A stretch of DNA of 64,000 nt from Parvularculaceae bacterium (GTDB lineage Bacteria > Pseudomonadota > Alphaproteobacteria > Caulobacterales > Parvularculaceae). The notes under the pieces were generated by a model. The model was given only the letters and a program-made list of their open reading frames with translations, ran no database searches and was not told the DNA's origin. Both the position numbers and the translations under genes were made by a program. Where the stretch lies: the NCBI GenBank assembly GCA_028280115.1, contig JANQMJ010000024.1, positions 62,001 to 126,000 on the forward strand. Direction: 5' to 3'. Shown in pieces: positions 34,942 through 45,972 of this stretch (positions within the stretch are counted from its first letter, which is position 1; each line of letters opens with the position of its first letter).

Positions 34942-35633
34942 TTTCCTGGAAGTATAATTTTGTCTTCGTCCATGTGCCGAAAACCGGCGGCACGGCGCTG
35001 ACGCGGTCGCTTGCGCCCTATGCGCGCGCCAAAGACAATATCGCCTATATCGGCGCCGCCACGCCGGTGGCGCGCCGCCTGCTCGCGAACGCTTTCCAGG
35101 GCGATCACTATAAGCGCATTACCGGTTTCGGGGTTCATGCGCCGGTCCAGGAGCTCGAACGCGCGCTAGGCCGCGAGAAACTCGACTCGATGACCAAGGC
35201 GGCTTTTGTGCGCAATCCTTATTCGCGGGCGTTCAGCCTTTATTCGCACGCCAAGCGCTCTTCTGAGAACGCCATGCACGACATCGCCGCGTCGCTTTCC
35301 TTTCGCGACTACGCGCTCTATTTGGCGGAGAAGAAAGTCGAGCACCAGCTCCTCAAACTGAACTATTCCAAGTCAACCACAGTCGCGATGAATTTCCTCG
35401 GCCGTTTTGAGACATTCGCCGATGACGCCCTCCGGCTCGGCGAAACGCTTGGGCTGCCGCACCCGTTGCGCCCGACCGTGGTGAACGTCAATCCGGACCC
35501 TCAATCGGATTTGCGCGCGCTCTTCGGCGACGCCCGCGAACCGTTCGCCGAGGCCTTTCGGCTGGATTTTATACGCCTCGGCTATTCGACGGATATCGAC
35601 CGCGCCCACGAGGCGCCTGAAGCGGTTGATTGA
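34935..35633 (+). CDS. Sulfotransferase family 2 domain protein
   Basis: A 232-residue sulfotransferase-type protein. The 5'-phosphosulfate loop HVPKTGGTAL lies near residue 13, and the 3'-phosphate motif FVRNPYSRAFSLYS near residue 90; both are standard for PAPS-dependent carbohydrate sulfotransferases. It overlaps the synthetase gene by 7 nt. The acceptor is unknown. Such genes often act on cell-surface sugars. Confidence 0.87.
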   Translation: MLISWKYNFVFVHVPKTGGTALTRSLAPYARAKDNIAYIGAATPVARRLLANAFQGDHYKRITGFGVHAPVQELERALGREKLDSMTKAAFVRNPYSRAFSLYSHAKRSSENAMHDIAASLSFRDYALYLAEKKVEHQLLKLNYSKSTTVAMNFLGRFETFADDALRLGETLGLPHPLRPTVVNVNPDPQSDLRALFGDAREPFAEAFRLDFIRLGYSTDIDRAHEAPEAVD

Positions 35634-35659
35634 GCGCCGTCAAAGCCGTCGCGATCGAC

Positions 35660-36190
35660 TCAGCCGCGGTGAAATACGAGCACGTCGTCGCCGTGATAAA
35701 CGGCCTCGCCGGTTTTTTTGAAGCCGCATTTTTCGGCGATGCGGATCGACGGGGCGTTTTCCGGGCTGACGATGCAGGACATGCGCGCGCCGCCGAGATG
35801 GTCGTCGCCCCAGGCGACCGCCGCCAGCGCCGCCTCGCTCGCATAGCCCTTGCCGTGAAACGGCGCGGCCAGCGCCCAGCCCATTTCCGGTTCCCCTTTA
35901 ATGGGCGGAGAGAGGTCGCGCTTGAATTCGCCGAAGCCGGTTTCGCCGACAACCGCGCCTGACTTCTTCTCCTCGATCACCCAGTAGCCATAGCCGAAAT
36001 GGGTCCAGAAGCCGGCGTTGCGCAGGAATTTCAGCCAGACCTCTTCTTCCGGCCGCGGCTTGCCGCCGATATATCTGGTGACTTGAGGATCGCGCCACAT
36101 GTCGCGGATCGCCGGAAAGTCTTCCAGGCGATGCGCACGCAATTTCAGGCGCTCGGTCTTAATCACCGGGATCTTGAGATCCGCAGACAA
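35660..36190 (-). CDS. GNAT-family N-acetyltransferase (RimJ/RimL-like)
   Basis: A 176-residue acetyltransferase of the Acetyltransf_3 type, beginning with KTERLKLRAHRLEDFPAI and carrying WALAAPFHGKGYASEA, the acetyl-CoA pyrophosphate loop, near residue 105. Substrate unknown; relatives modify ribosomal proteins or small amines. It begins 2 nt after the stop of the DUF885 peptidase, so the two are co-transcribed. Confidence 0.9.
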   Translation of the reverse strand: MSADLKIPVIKTERLKLRAHRLEDFPAIRDMWRDPQVTRYIGGKPRPEEEVWLKFLRNAGFWTHFGYGYWVIEEKKSGAVVGETGFGEFKRDLSPPIKGEPEMGWALAAPFHGKGYASEAALAAVAWGDDHLGGARMSCIVSPENAPSIRIAEKCGFKKTGEAVYHGDDVLVFHRG

Positions 36191-36192
36191 GG

Positions 36193-37941
36193 CTACTGTG
36201 CTTTCGTCTCGGCGATGTAGCGGTCGATCCGCGCGCGCAACAGTTCGAGCGGCAAGCCGCCGCCGTCCAGCACCGCATCGTGAAATTCGCGGATGTCGAA
36301 TTTGTCGCCCAGTTCCCTTTCAGCCTTGGCGCGCAGTTCCCAGATCGTCAGCTCGCCCATCTTGTAGGAGAGCGCCTGACCGGGCCAGGCGATATAGCGG
36401 TCGACCTCGGTCTGGACGTTATGAAGCGATAACGCCGTGTTTGAGGCGAGATAGTCCATTGCCTGCTGGCGGGTCCAACCCTTAGCGTGCAGCCCCGTAT
36501 CGATGACCAGGCGGCAGGCGCGCCACATTTCATAAGAAAGCCGCCCGAAATGTTCGTAGGGCGTTTTATAAACGCCCATTTCGACGCCGAGCTTTTCCGA
36601 ATAAAGCCCCCAGCCTTCGCCGAAGGCGTGAGGATAGAAATCCTTGCGGAAATCCGGAACGTTTTCGATCTCGAGCGCCAGGGCGTTTTGCAGATGATGG
36701 CCCGGCACCGCTTCATGCAGCGACAAGGCCGTCAACTGATAAAGCGGGCGCTTTTCCAGCGCATAGGTGTTGACCCAATATTGCCCGCCGCGATCGGCGG
36801 TCAGCGACGCGCCCACATAACGCCCGGTTGTATAATTCGGCGCGATATCCGCCGGCACCGGCTCGACCGAATAGGGCTGGCGCGGCAGCTTGCCGAAGAA
36901 TTTGGGCAGACGCCCGTCGATGTCCTTGGAGATCGAAGCGGCGCGTTCGAGCAGCGCTTGAGGCGTTTTGGCGTAGAACTGTTCGTCGGTGCGCAGGAAT
37001 TCGAGAAAGTCCTCGAAACTGCCGTCAAAACCGACTTCCTCGATAATGTCGTTCATTTCGCCGCGGATGCGGGCGACTTCCTTCAGGCCGAGCTTGTGAA
37101 TGTCGTCCGCGGTCGCATCGTCCAGCGAGGTGTAAAAGCGCACGCGCGCGGCGTAATAGGCCTCGCCGTCGGGCAGTTCGGACGCGCCCAAGGTGTCGCG
37201 CCCGCCGGGGAGATATTCGTCCTTCATAAACGCGACAAGATCGGCGAAGGCGGGAATGATCTCTTGCGACAGAACCTCTTGGGCTTCCTGCCGCATCGCC
37301 TTTTGGCGCTTTTTCGAAATCCGGTCCGGCATGGACTCGAAGGGAATGTAAAAGCGGTGCTGCGTCGGATCGTCCTTCACCTGCGCTTCGAAGGACGGCA
37401 GGATAAGCGGCAAAATTTCCTTGGGCTGCGAAAAGCCGTCTTTAAGGCCCTGACGCATGTTGGCGATTTGCTGTTCGATATAGCCCGGAAAGGCGTCGAG
37501 CCGCTTGAGGTAGTCCTCATAGTCCTTTTCGGTCCGGAACGGCGTGGCGCTGACCGTATAATTGAAATTAGTGTGAAAGCCGGTGTCGGCGAGAAACGGA
37601 ATGCGCCATGTCTTGAACCGGGCGAACGCCACGTCGTGCTTGAGGATAAATCGCAACAGATCGGCGTTGAGCCGGCCGTCGTCGCTTAATTCCTCCCGGT
37701 CGATGGCGTCGAGCCGTTCGAGAAAGGCGGCGGCCTGCGCCGCGCGGCGCGCATGGTCTTCCGGGGCGATCTGCGGAACCTTGTCATTATAATCGTAAAC
37801 GCCCGAACTCGTTGCGGAAAACGGATTTCCCGCCAGCTCGTTGGTCCAATATTCGTCGATCAGCGCGCTAAGCTCGTCGGCCGGCGCGGCCGCAGCCGGC
37901 CCGGCGAACAAAAAGGCGACGACAATAATCACTCTCAGCAT
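36193..37941 (-). CDS. DUF885 family metallopeptidase-like protein, secreted
   Basis: A 582-residue protein with a signal peptide (cleavage near AGPAAAAP) and the DUF885 domain. The zinc motif HEAVPGHHLQ is at about residue 408, with the downstream EGWGLYSE helix offering a glutamate ligand. DUF885 proteins are gluzincin-like peptidases acting in the periplasm; few have known substrates. It lies upstream of the GNAT gene in the direction of transcription. Confidence 0.9.
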   Translation of the reverse strand: MLRVIIVVAFLFAGPAAAAPADELSALIDEYWTNELAGNPFSATSSGVYDYNDKVPQIAPEDHARRAAQAAAFLERLDAIDREELSDDGRLNADLLRFILKHDVAFARFKTWRIPFLADTGFHTNFNYTVSATPFRTEKDYEDYLKRLDAFPGYIEQQIANMRQGLKDGFSQPKEILPLILPSFEAQVKDDPTQHRFYIPFESMPDRISKKRQKAMRQEAQEVLSQEIIPAFADLVAFMKDEYLPGGRDTLGASELPDGEAYYAARVRFYTSLDDATADDIHKLGLKEVARIRGEMNDIIEEVGFDGSFEDFLEFLRTDEQFYAKTPQALLERAASISKDIDGRLPKFFGKLPRQPYSVEPVPADIAPNYTTGRYVGASLTADRGGQYWVNTYALEKRPLYQLTALSLHEAVPGHHLQNALALEIENVPDFRKDFYPHAFGEGWGLYSEKLGVEMGVYKTPYEHFGRLSYEMWRACRLVIDTGLHAKGWTRQQAMDYLASNTALSLHNVQTEVDRYIAWPGQALSYKMGELTIWELRAKAERELGDKFDIREFHDAVLDGGGLPLELLRARIDRYIAETKAQ

Positions 37942-38139
37942 GAAGGCCCTCCCTTGCGGCGCGGATTGCGCCCGCGCGTTTCCGGCCGCCCAGATAGCAT
38001 GGCGGCGTCGACAAATAAATCCGCCCGATAAAACCCGACGGCGCCGCCCTCGGAAGCGGCGGGGGATAATTCATCCGTATAACGCCTAGTCTGCTTGTCG
38101 GCGTTGCAATGCGGCATTGGATCGCCTATCCCGAGATTC

Positions 38140-39582
38140 ATGGCGAAAAGCGATCTGTTCGCCGGCTATGACGCCGGGGAGAATTACTGCGAACTCTTCG
38201 GGCGGGCCGGCGGCGAGGCCGGTGCCAATCCGTTGGCGAAACGGCTGGCGAAATACAAGCTACGCACGCTCAACCAGCGCAACAAATCGGCCGAACGCGA
38301 GCTTCACAATCTCGGCATTACTTTCACGGTCTATTCCGACGCCGGCGCCATTGACCGAATTCTCCCTTTCGATCCCCTGCCCCGCCAGATTTCGTCGGCG
38401 GACTGGAAAATCCTCGACCGGGGGTGCGTCCAGCGCATCGCCGCGCTGAACGCGTTCCTCGCGGACCTCTACGGCAAACAGAAGATCCTCAAGGACGGCG
38501 TTATTCCCAAGGATCTGGTGCTGGGCAACAAAGGCTTCCGCAAGGAAATGATGGGGATCAAGCTCGCCTGCAACACTTATGTCCATATTTGCGGCGTCGA
38601 CATCGTGCGCGACGAGACCGGCGAATTTCGCGTGCTGGAAGACAATTGCCGCACCCCCTCGGGCGTTTCCTACGTTATCGAGAACCGGCATCTGATGATG
38701 CGCTCGTTTCCCGACCTTATGGAGGGCGTGCGCATCATGCCGGTGTCGGACTACGGCAAACGGCTCAAGGGCAAGCTTTTGGAAACCGCGCCGCCGCGGG
38801 CGCCAAACCCGCAGATGGTTCTGTTAACGCCGGGCGTTTTCAATGCGGCCTATTTCGAACATGTCTTTCTCGCTCGCGAAATGGGCGTGTCGCTGGTGGA
38901 AGGCCGCGACCTGACGGTCGACGACCAGGACCGGGTGTTCATGAAGACCGTAAACGGTCTTGAGCGCGTGCATTTGATCTACCGGCGCGTCGACGACGAC
39001 TTTCTCGACCCGGAAGTGTTTCGCAAGGACTCCCTGTTGGGCGTGCCCGGCGTCATGCGCGCGCTCGAGGCCGGCAAGGTCACCCTCGCCAACGCCGTCG
39101 GCGCCGGCGTCGCCGACGACAAGGCGGTCTATGCCTATATGCCGCGCGTCATCAAATATTATCTCGATGAGGACCCGATCCTCAAAAACGTCAAGACCTA
39201 TATCTGTCGCGAGAAAGACGACCTTTCTTATGTGCTCGACCACCTGGACGAACTCGTCGTCAAACCGGTCGGCGAGTCGGGCGGCTACGGCATCGTCGTC
39301 GGACCGATGGCGACCAAGGCAGAAATCGCGGCCCTGCGTCGGCGCGTGAAGCGCAATCCGAAAAACTACATCGCCCAGCCGATGGTTCATCTTTCCGTCT
39401 GCCCCACCTTGGCCAAGGACGGCGTGCGCGCCCGGCATGTGGATCTGCGCCCCTTCGTGCTGACGGGCAAGGACAGTTGGGTGCTGCCCGGCGGACTGAC
39501 CCGGGTCGCCCTGCGCGAAGGTTCGCTGATCGTCAATTCAAGCCAGGGCGGCGGTTCGAAAGACACCTGGGTGATGCGCTGA
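38140..39582 (+). CDS. Circularly permuted type 2 ATP-grasp protein
   Basis: A roughly 480-residue ATP-grasp protein of the circularly permuted type 2 group. Visible motifs include FRVLEDNCRTPSGVSYV, LVVKPVGESGGYGIVVGP and RHVDLRPFVL. These proteins are predicted to form amide or peptide bonds. The start at 38140 is chosen because the family region begins at FAGYD; the frame is open to 38095. Its stop overlaps the alpha-E gene (TGATG). ATP-grasp, alpha-E and transglutaminase genes form a widespread uncharacterised cassette. Confidence 0.92.
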   Translation: MAKSDLFAGYDAGENYCELFGRAGGEAGANPLAKRLAKYKLRTLNQRNKSAERELHNLGITFTVYSDAGAIDRILPFDPLPRQISSADWKILDRGCVQRIAALNAFLADLYGKQKILKDGVIPKDLVLGNKGFRKEMMGIKLACNTYVHICGVDIVRDETGEFRVLEDNCRTPSGVSYVIENRHLMMRSFPDLMEGVRIMPVSDYGKRLKGKLLETAPPRAPNPQMVLLTPGVFNAAYFEHVFLAREMGVSLVEGRDLTVDDQDRVFMKTVNGLERVHLIYRRVDDDFLDPEVFRKDSLLGVPGVMRALEAGKVTLANAVGAGVADDKAVYAYMPRVIKYYLDEDPILKNVKTYICREKDDLSYVLDHLDELVVKPVGESGGYGIVVGPMATKAEIAALRRRVKRNPKNYIAQPMVHLSVCPTLAKDGVRARHVDLRPFVLTGKDSWVLPGGLTRVALREGSLIVNSSQGGGSKDTWVMR

Positions 39583-40523
39583 TGCTGCTTTCGCGCTTTG
39601 CCGAGAACGCATTTTGGATGGGCCGCTATATGGAGCGCGCCGAAAGCCTGACCCGTTTGTTGATGACCACCGAGGCCTTCGCCGCCGACCAGGAGACCGG
39701 CGAGGCCTGGGCCCCGATCCTGTCGGTGTTCGCCGACGAAAAAGCCTTCGCCGAACGGGGCAAGCCGATCACGGCGCTCAATGTGGCGCGGTTTTATCTT
39801 GCCGACGCGGCCAATCAAAATTCCGTGTCGGTCGCGGCGCATATGGTCAAGGAGAACGCCCGCTCCCTGCGTCATCTGATCAGCACCGAAAGCTGGCGGC
39901 AGGTTTCGGTGTTCGCCGACGACATCGCCGCGCTCAGAAAGCGCCGCTTCGCCCTGTCCAAGCTCAGCGATATTTGTTCTTCGATCCGCGAGGGCTGTTT
40001 CACCGTGCGCGGCGGGCTTGAAGCCACCTGGTATCGCGATGCGGTGTGGCGCTTTCACCATCTCGGCGCGGCGCTGGAGCGTGCCGACCAGATCACCCGC
40101 TTGATCGACATCAAATATTTTCGGTTCGATCGCGAGGACGACGACGCAACGCCGCCGGACGTGGCGTGGTGGAACATGCTGCTGCGCTCGGCGTCGGCCT
40201 ATCACGCGTTTCAGCGGCGCCATCCCGTTAACGCCGATCCCGAAGACGCCGCACGGTTCATCCTGTGCGATCCCCATCTGCCGCTGTCGCTTAACAGCGC
40301 GGCGCATGGGGCCTTTTATCAGATCGACCGGCTGGAGCGCGATCTCCTGGTCAGGCCCGGTCCGGACATCAACCGCGCCGTCGCCGCCCTCAGGGACCGC
40401 GTCGAAGCGCCGCCGGCGCGCCTGACCGGCCGGTCCCTGCACCGGTTTATCGATCAGGTCCAGCGCGAGATTATTGCGCTCGCCAATGCGGTCAATGAGC
40501 GCTATTTCTCCCCGGCGCAGTAA
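39582..40523 (+). CDS. Alpha-E domain protein
   Basis: A 313-residue all-helical protein with the alpha-E start LLSRFAENAFWMGRYMERAE. Alpha-E proteins have no known activity and occur with circularly permuted ATP-grasp and transglutaminase-like genes. The ATG overlaps the upstream stop, so translation is coupled. A palindromic repeat separates it from the transglutaminase gene. Confidence 0.92.
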   Translation: MLLSRFAENAFWMGRYMERAESLTRLLMTTEAFAADQETGEAWAPILSVFADEKAFAERGKPITALNVARFYLADAANQNSVSVAAHMVKENARSLRHLISTESWRQVSVFADDIAALRKRRFALSKLSDICSSIREGCFTVRGGLEATWYRDAVWRFHHLGAALERADQITRLIDIKYFRFDREDDDATPPDVAWWNMLLRSASAYHAFQRRHPVNADPEDAARFILCDPHLPLSLNSAAHGAFYQIDRLERDLLVRPGPDINRAVAALRDRVEAPPARLTGRSLHRFIDQVQREIIALANAVNERYFSPAQ

Positions 40524-40557
40524 TCGAATCACGGTCCTCGATGAACCAAGCAACCTT

Positions 40558-40658
40558 CCATCCTTCGAGACGCGCAAATCCCCTCATCCTGAGGGGGCCG
40601 ATATACAGATCGTCGATGTTCACCTGCATTTGCGGTCGGCCCGTCTCGAAGAATGAAG
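40558..40658. repeat. Palindromic repeat, family B
   Basis: An element of about 100 bp with inverted arms TTCGAGACG (40564-40572) and CGTCTCGAA (40642-40650), plus an inner hairpin CCCTCATCCTGAGGGGG. The sequence type (CCTTCGAGACGCG ... CCTCATCCTGAGG) is a dispersed repeat common in alphaproteobacterial genomes. It lies between the alpha-E and transglutaminase genes. Confidence 0.75.
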
Positions 40659-40698
40659 GCGGTTCTTTGTTAAAGACCATTGGTGAGTAGAGCGTTAC

Positions 40699-41619
40699 AT
40701 GAGCGCCGAACAGCCCGTTGTCAGCACCGACTTGCTACAGGTGCGCCATCATACGCGCTATCGCTATGCGCGGTCGGTCAAGTTCGGCGCCCATGCCGCC
40801 ATGTTCCGGCCCCATGAAAGCAACGAACTGCGGCTGACATCCTTCGACATCGAAACCACGCCAGTCTCCACCCGTCGATGGGTGCATGACGTGTTTTCCA
40901 ATTCCATCACCGTGTTCGACTTTTCCGCCGCGCCGCCGTCGGACGTCTTGGACGTGATCTGCACGTTCAATGTGGTGCGCAGCACGGTTCACGAACCGGA
41001 CTTTCCCATCGCCGATTTCGCCCGGCGCTATCCGTTCGTTTATCCTACGGATCAATGGGTCGATCTTGTCGCGCTGATCCGCCCAGAATATGAACTCGAG
41101 GCGGAAGTCAAACGCTGGGCCGAAAGTTTTATCGCCGGCGCCGACGGGCAGACCTGGACCATTCTTCAATCGATCACCAGCGCGATCCACCGCGATTTCG
41201 ACTATATCCGCCGCGAGGAAACCGGCGTCCAGGCGCCCCAGGACACGCTTGCGCGCAGCGCCGGCTCATGCCGCGATTTCGCCGTTTTGATGATGGAGGC
41301 GACGCGCCAGCTCGGCCTCGCCGCCCGTTTCGTGACCGGCTATCTTTACGATCCGCTGACGGATCAAAATAATGGCGGCCTGCGCGGCGCCGGGGCCACC
41401 CACGCCTGGGTGCAGGTGTTCCTGCCCGGCGCCGGCTGGATCGAGTTCGATCCCACCAACGGCCTGATCGCGTCGGGCAATCTCATCCGCACCGGCGTTG
41501 CGCGCCTGCCCTCCCAGGCTGCGCCGCTCGATGGCGCTTTCGAAGGCGCGCCGGAGGACTTCCTCGGCATGGAGGTCGATGTCGAAGTCAGCGCCCTCGC
41601 GCCGACGCTCAAGGGCTAG
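40699..41619 (+). CDS. Transglutaminase-like cysteine peptidase family protein
   Basis: A 306-residue protein with an N-terminal beta domain (HHTRYRYARSVKFGAHAAMF) and a transglutaminase-like core. The catalytic Cys is in SAGSCRDFAVLMMEA near residue 192, the His in THAWVQVFLPG, and the Asp in WIEFDPTNG. It belongs with the ATP-grasp and alpha-E genes upstream; the cassette is predicted to build and cleave a peptide-like product. Cytoplasmic, as no signal peptide is seen. Confidence 0.92.
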   Translation: MSAEQPVVSTDLLQVRHHTRYRYARSVKFGAHAAMFRPHESNELRLTSFDIETTPVSTRRWVHDVFSNSITVFDFSAAPPSDVLDVICTFNVVRSTVHEPDFPIADFARRYPFVYPTDQWVDLVALIRPEYELEAEVKRWAESFIAGADGQTWTILQSITSAIHRDFDYIRREETGVQAPQDTLARSAGSCRDFAVLMMEATRQLGLAARFVTGYLYDPLTDQNNGGLRGAGATHAWVQVFLPGAGWIEFDPTNGLIASGNLIRTGVARLPSQAAPLDGAFEGAPEDFLGMEVDVEVSALAPTLKG

Positions 41620-41719
41620 CGGCTCGCTCCCCCGATCGTGAGCGATTGTGCGCGCGCGGCGCCTTTACGGTCCGGGGCCCCCGCGCCTATCTGGGCGGCG
41701 CGAACAAAGGAGTCCCTTA

Positions 41720-42172
41720 ATGAACATTCGACATATCGTTCTTTCTGTCGCTGCGGCCTTCGCCGCCTTGGCGACAACCGCCGCCGCCAAGGATCCGGTC
41801 TATACGGGGCGTTTTTCCAATCTCGCCGTCGACGGCCATGACGTGGTCGCGTATTTCACCGAAAGCGCGAAGGTCAAAGGATCGAAGGATTTCGAATTTG
41901 AAACCATGGGCGCGGTGTGGCGCTTTTCCTCGCAAGCCAATCTCGACGCCTTCAAAGCCGACCCGGGAAAATACGCGCCGCAATATGGCGGCTATTGCGC
42001 CTGGGCCGTGAGCCAGGGCTACACCGCGCGGGGCAATCCGAACAACTGGAACATCGTCGACGGCAAGCTTTACCTCAACTACAACGATGACATTGAAGCG
42101 CGCTGGAAAGCCGACATTCCCGGCTTTATTCAAAAAGCCAACGCCAACTGGCCGGGCGTGCTCGATAATTAA
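41720..42172 (+). CDS. Exported YHS-domain protein
   Basis: A 150-residue protein with a signal peptide (cleavage near TTAAAKD) and a YHS domain. The metal-site-like stretch is DGHDVVAYFT near residue 39, followed by YAPQYGGYCAWAVSQGYTARG. YHS domains bind metals or serve as small adaptors; exported forms are uncharacterised. AAGGAG precedes the ATG at 41720. A rho-independent terminator follows. Confidence 0.9.
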   Translation: MNIRHIVLSVAAAFAALATTAAAKDPVYTGRFSNLAVDGHDVVAYFTESAKVKGSKDFEFETMGAVWRFSSQANLDAFKADPGKYAPQYGGYCAWAVSQGYTARGNPNNWNIVDGKLYLNYNDDIEARWKADIPGFIQKANANWPGVLDN

Positions 42173-42195
42173 TCAACGCCAAACGTGACCACGAA

Positions 42196-42222
42196 GGGGC
42201 GCTAACGCGCCCCTTTTCTTTT
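42196..42222 (+). terminator. Rho-independent terminator after the YHS gene
   Basis: A perfect 7 bp GC stem GGGGCGC / GCGCCCC with loop TAAC, followed directly by TTTTCTTTT. It lies 24 nt after the YHS-protein stop and is the clearest intrinsic terminator in the window. Confidence 0.9.
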
Positions 42223-42299
42223 CTGGCGTTCGCATTCAAAAAACAATCAGTTAGCACAATGAACATATCACAGTCACATTATTACTTGTGTATACATCA

Positions 42300-42355
42300 C
42301 TTTCCTATTTAGTATATAATGGGCGATGTGAGTAATTTTATTCACGAGGAGGGGG
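42300..42355 (+). promoter_or_regulatory. Promoter and strong ribosome site of the low-GC lipoprotein gene
   Basis: TATAAT at 42315-42320 lies in an AT-rich stretch that differs from the GC-rich surroundings, and GAGGAGGGGG ends three bases before the ATG at 42359. The -35 element is not obvious. Start of transcription near 42327 is inferred. Confidence 0.5.
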
Positions 42356-42358
42356 TAT

Positions 42359-43291
42359 ATGTATAAACGTTTCTTGTATTTTTGCATTGCAATATGTTTG
42401 AGCGGATGCTCGACGATCAAACCGCTTCAGGTCACCAAAGACAAAGACATGATCTCGTCTATGAACACGGTTGGCTTGGGTGACGACAAAAAATACAAAG
42501 AGTTCGTACAAGCTATAGGAATAGACAGCACGACGCTTCTGTCACGCTCTAAGCAATGGAACCGCGCAGAAGGGCTGGTTGGACTTGGTCTCCTCGCCGC
42601 AGCGGCCTATGGCGGCTTTAATACCGTCTATGATGGCGGCAATCTCAAAGACGCTGCGTTCGCCGCCGCATCTATTTCAAGCCTGAGTTCTTTTATCAAG
42701 CCAGGCCCAAGGCGCGACGCCACTGCAAAGGCCGGTCGGCGCTTAAGCTGTTTGCATGAAAAAGCCAGCGTATTCGCCAATGCTGCAGCACAACCTACTC
42801 TTTCTTACACTCCTTCATTTGCAGGTGGGTCAACAATATCGTTCGTAAATAATTCAGCTCCATTATCTAATCTGACAGCGAATATAAACACTCTAAGACC
42901 ACTACCTAAGGATCCTGTACAGGCGGCTGCCGAGACCGCTCGAAGACAAGTCTTGACCGCAACCGCAGTTGCGGGGGTAGTTGCAGCCCAAGATGCAGAA
43001 GATGAAATACGTGAAGAACGATTTGTGATTACTGCTTCGACATATCGAAAAATCATCAATGACCTTTTTAACTCTACAAAGTTTAATGCGGGAACATTCG
43101 AAGCTTCGCTAAATGAATTTAAACAAGCGGCGAAACAGCAGGCGGAGCAAGAAACAGGAGTGGAGACGTCGGCAAAGGCCATCATTGCATTACTCGGAAG
43201 CGACGATCCGGCATTCAAAGCAGTCGAAAAGAAAGTCACCAAATACGCTAAAGCCAAGACCGAACTGTTAGGCTGCGCCTTACTCGACTAA
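42359..43291 (+). CDS. Uncharacterised lipoprotein on low-GC DNA
   Basis: A 310-residue lipoprotein: MYKRFLYFCIAICLSGCST is a textbook signal II peptide. The mature part has one hydrophobic stretch (GLVGLGLLAAAAYGGF, near residue 75), a region rich in Ser, Thr and Asn, and a long helical, Lys- and Gln-rich C-terminal part. I do not recognise a family. Base composition and codon use are clearly more AT-rich than in the neighbours, which suggests recent acquisition. It sits alone between a terminator and the uvrB SOS box. Confidence 0.75.
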   Translation: MYKRFLYFCIAICLSGCSTIKPLQVTKDKDMISSMNTVGLGDDKKYKEFVQAIGIDSTTLLSRSKQWNRAEGLVGLGLLAAAAYGGFNTVYDGGNLKDAAFAAASISSLSSFIKPGPRRDATAKAGRRLSCLHEKASVFANAAAQPTLSYTPSFAGGSTISFVNNSAPLSNLTANINTLRPLPKDPVQAAAETARRQVLTATAVAGVVAAQDAEDEIREERFVITASTYRKIINDLFNSTKFNAGTFEASLNEFKQAAKQQAEQETGVETSAKAIIALLGSDDPAFKAVEKKVTKYAKAKTELLGCALLD

Positions 43292-43334
43292 CCGCGCAAA
43301 TTTCAATCACGCAAAGACTCTTCCTTTTTGAGAA

Positions 43335-43349
43335 GTTCGCATTATGTTC
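43335..43349 (+). promoter_or_regulatory. LexA (SOS) box upstream of uvrB
   Basis: GTTC GCATTAT GTTC is a perfect match to the alphaproteobacterial LexA operator GTTC-N7-GTTC. It ends 5 bp before the ATG at 43355. uvrB is a standard SOS gene, which makes the assignment strong. The close position implies that the transcript starts near or within the start region. Confidence 0.85.
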
Positions 43350-43354
43350 GCGCC

Positions 43355-45757
<2,403 letters not shown>

Positions 45758-45972
45758 GCCGTTAAACTAAGATTGCCTATCAGAGTGATATCGCAACAGA
45801 CGCAGAGCGCATTTAACCGAAGGCGCAATGCACATACACTGTTGTTAGGGTGCCTGCCCGATGATTAAAATCATTATATATTCTTCCTTAATAGAAGAAA
45901 GTACTATATTGAAGTAATAACAATTTTTATTATAACTAAGTAAGATAATGCATAAAAATAAGGGGCTTTATA

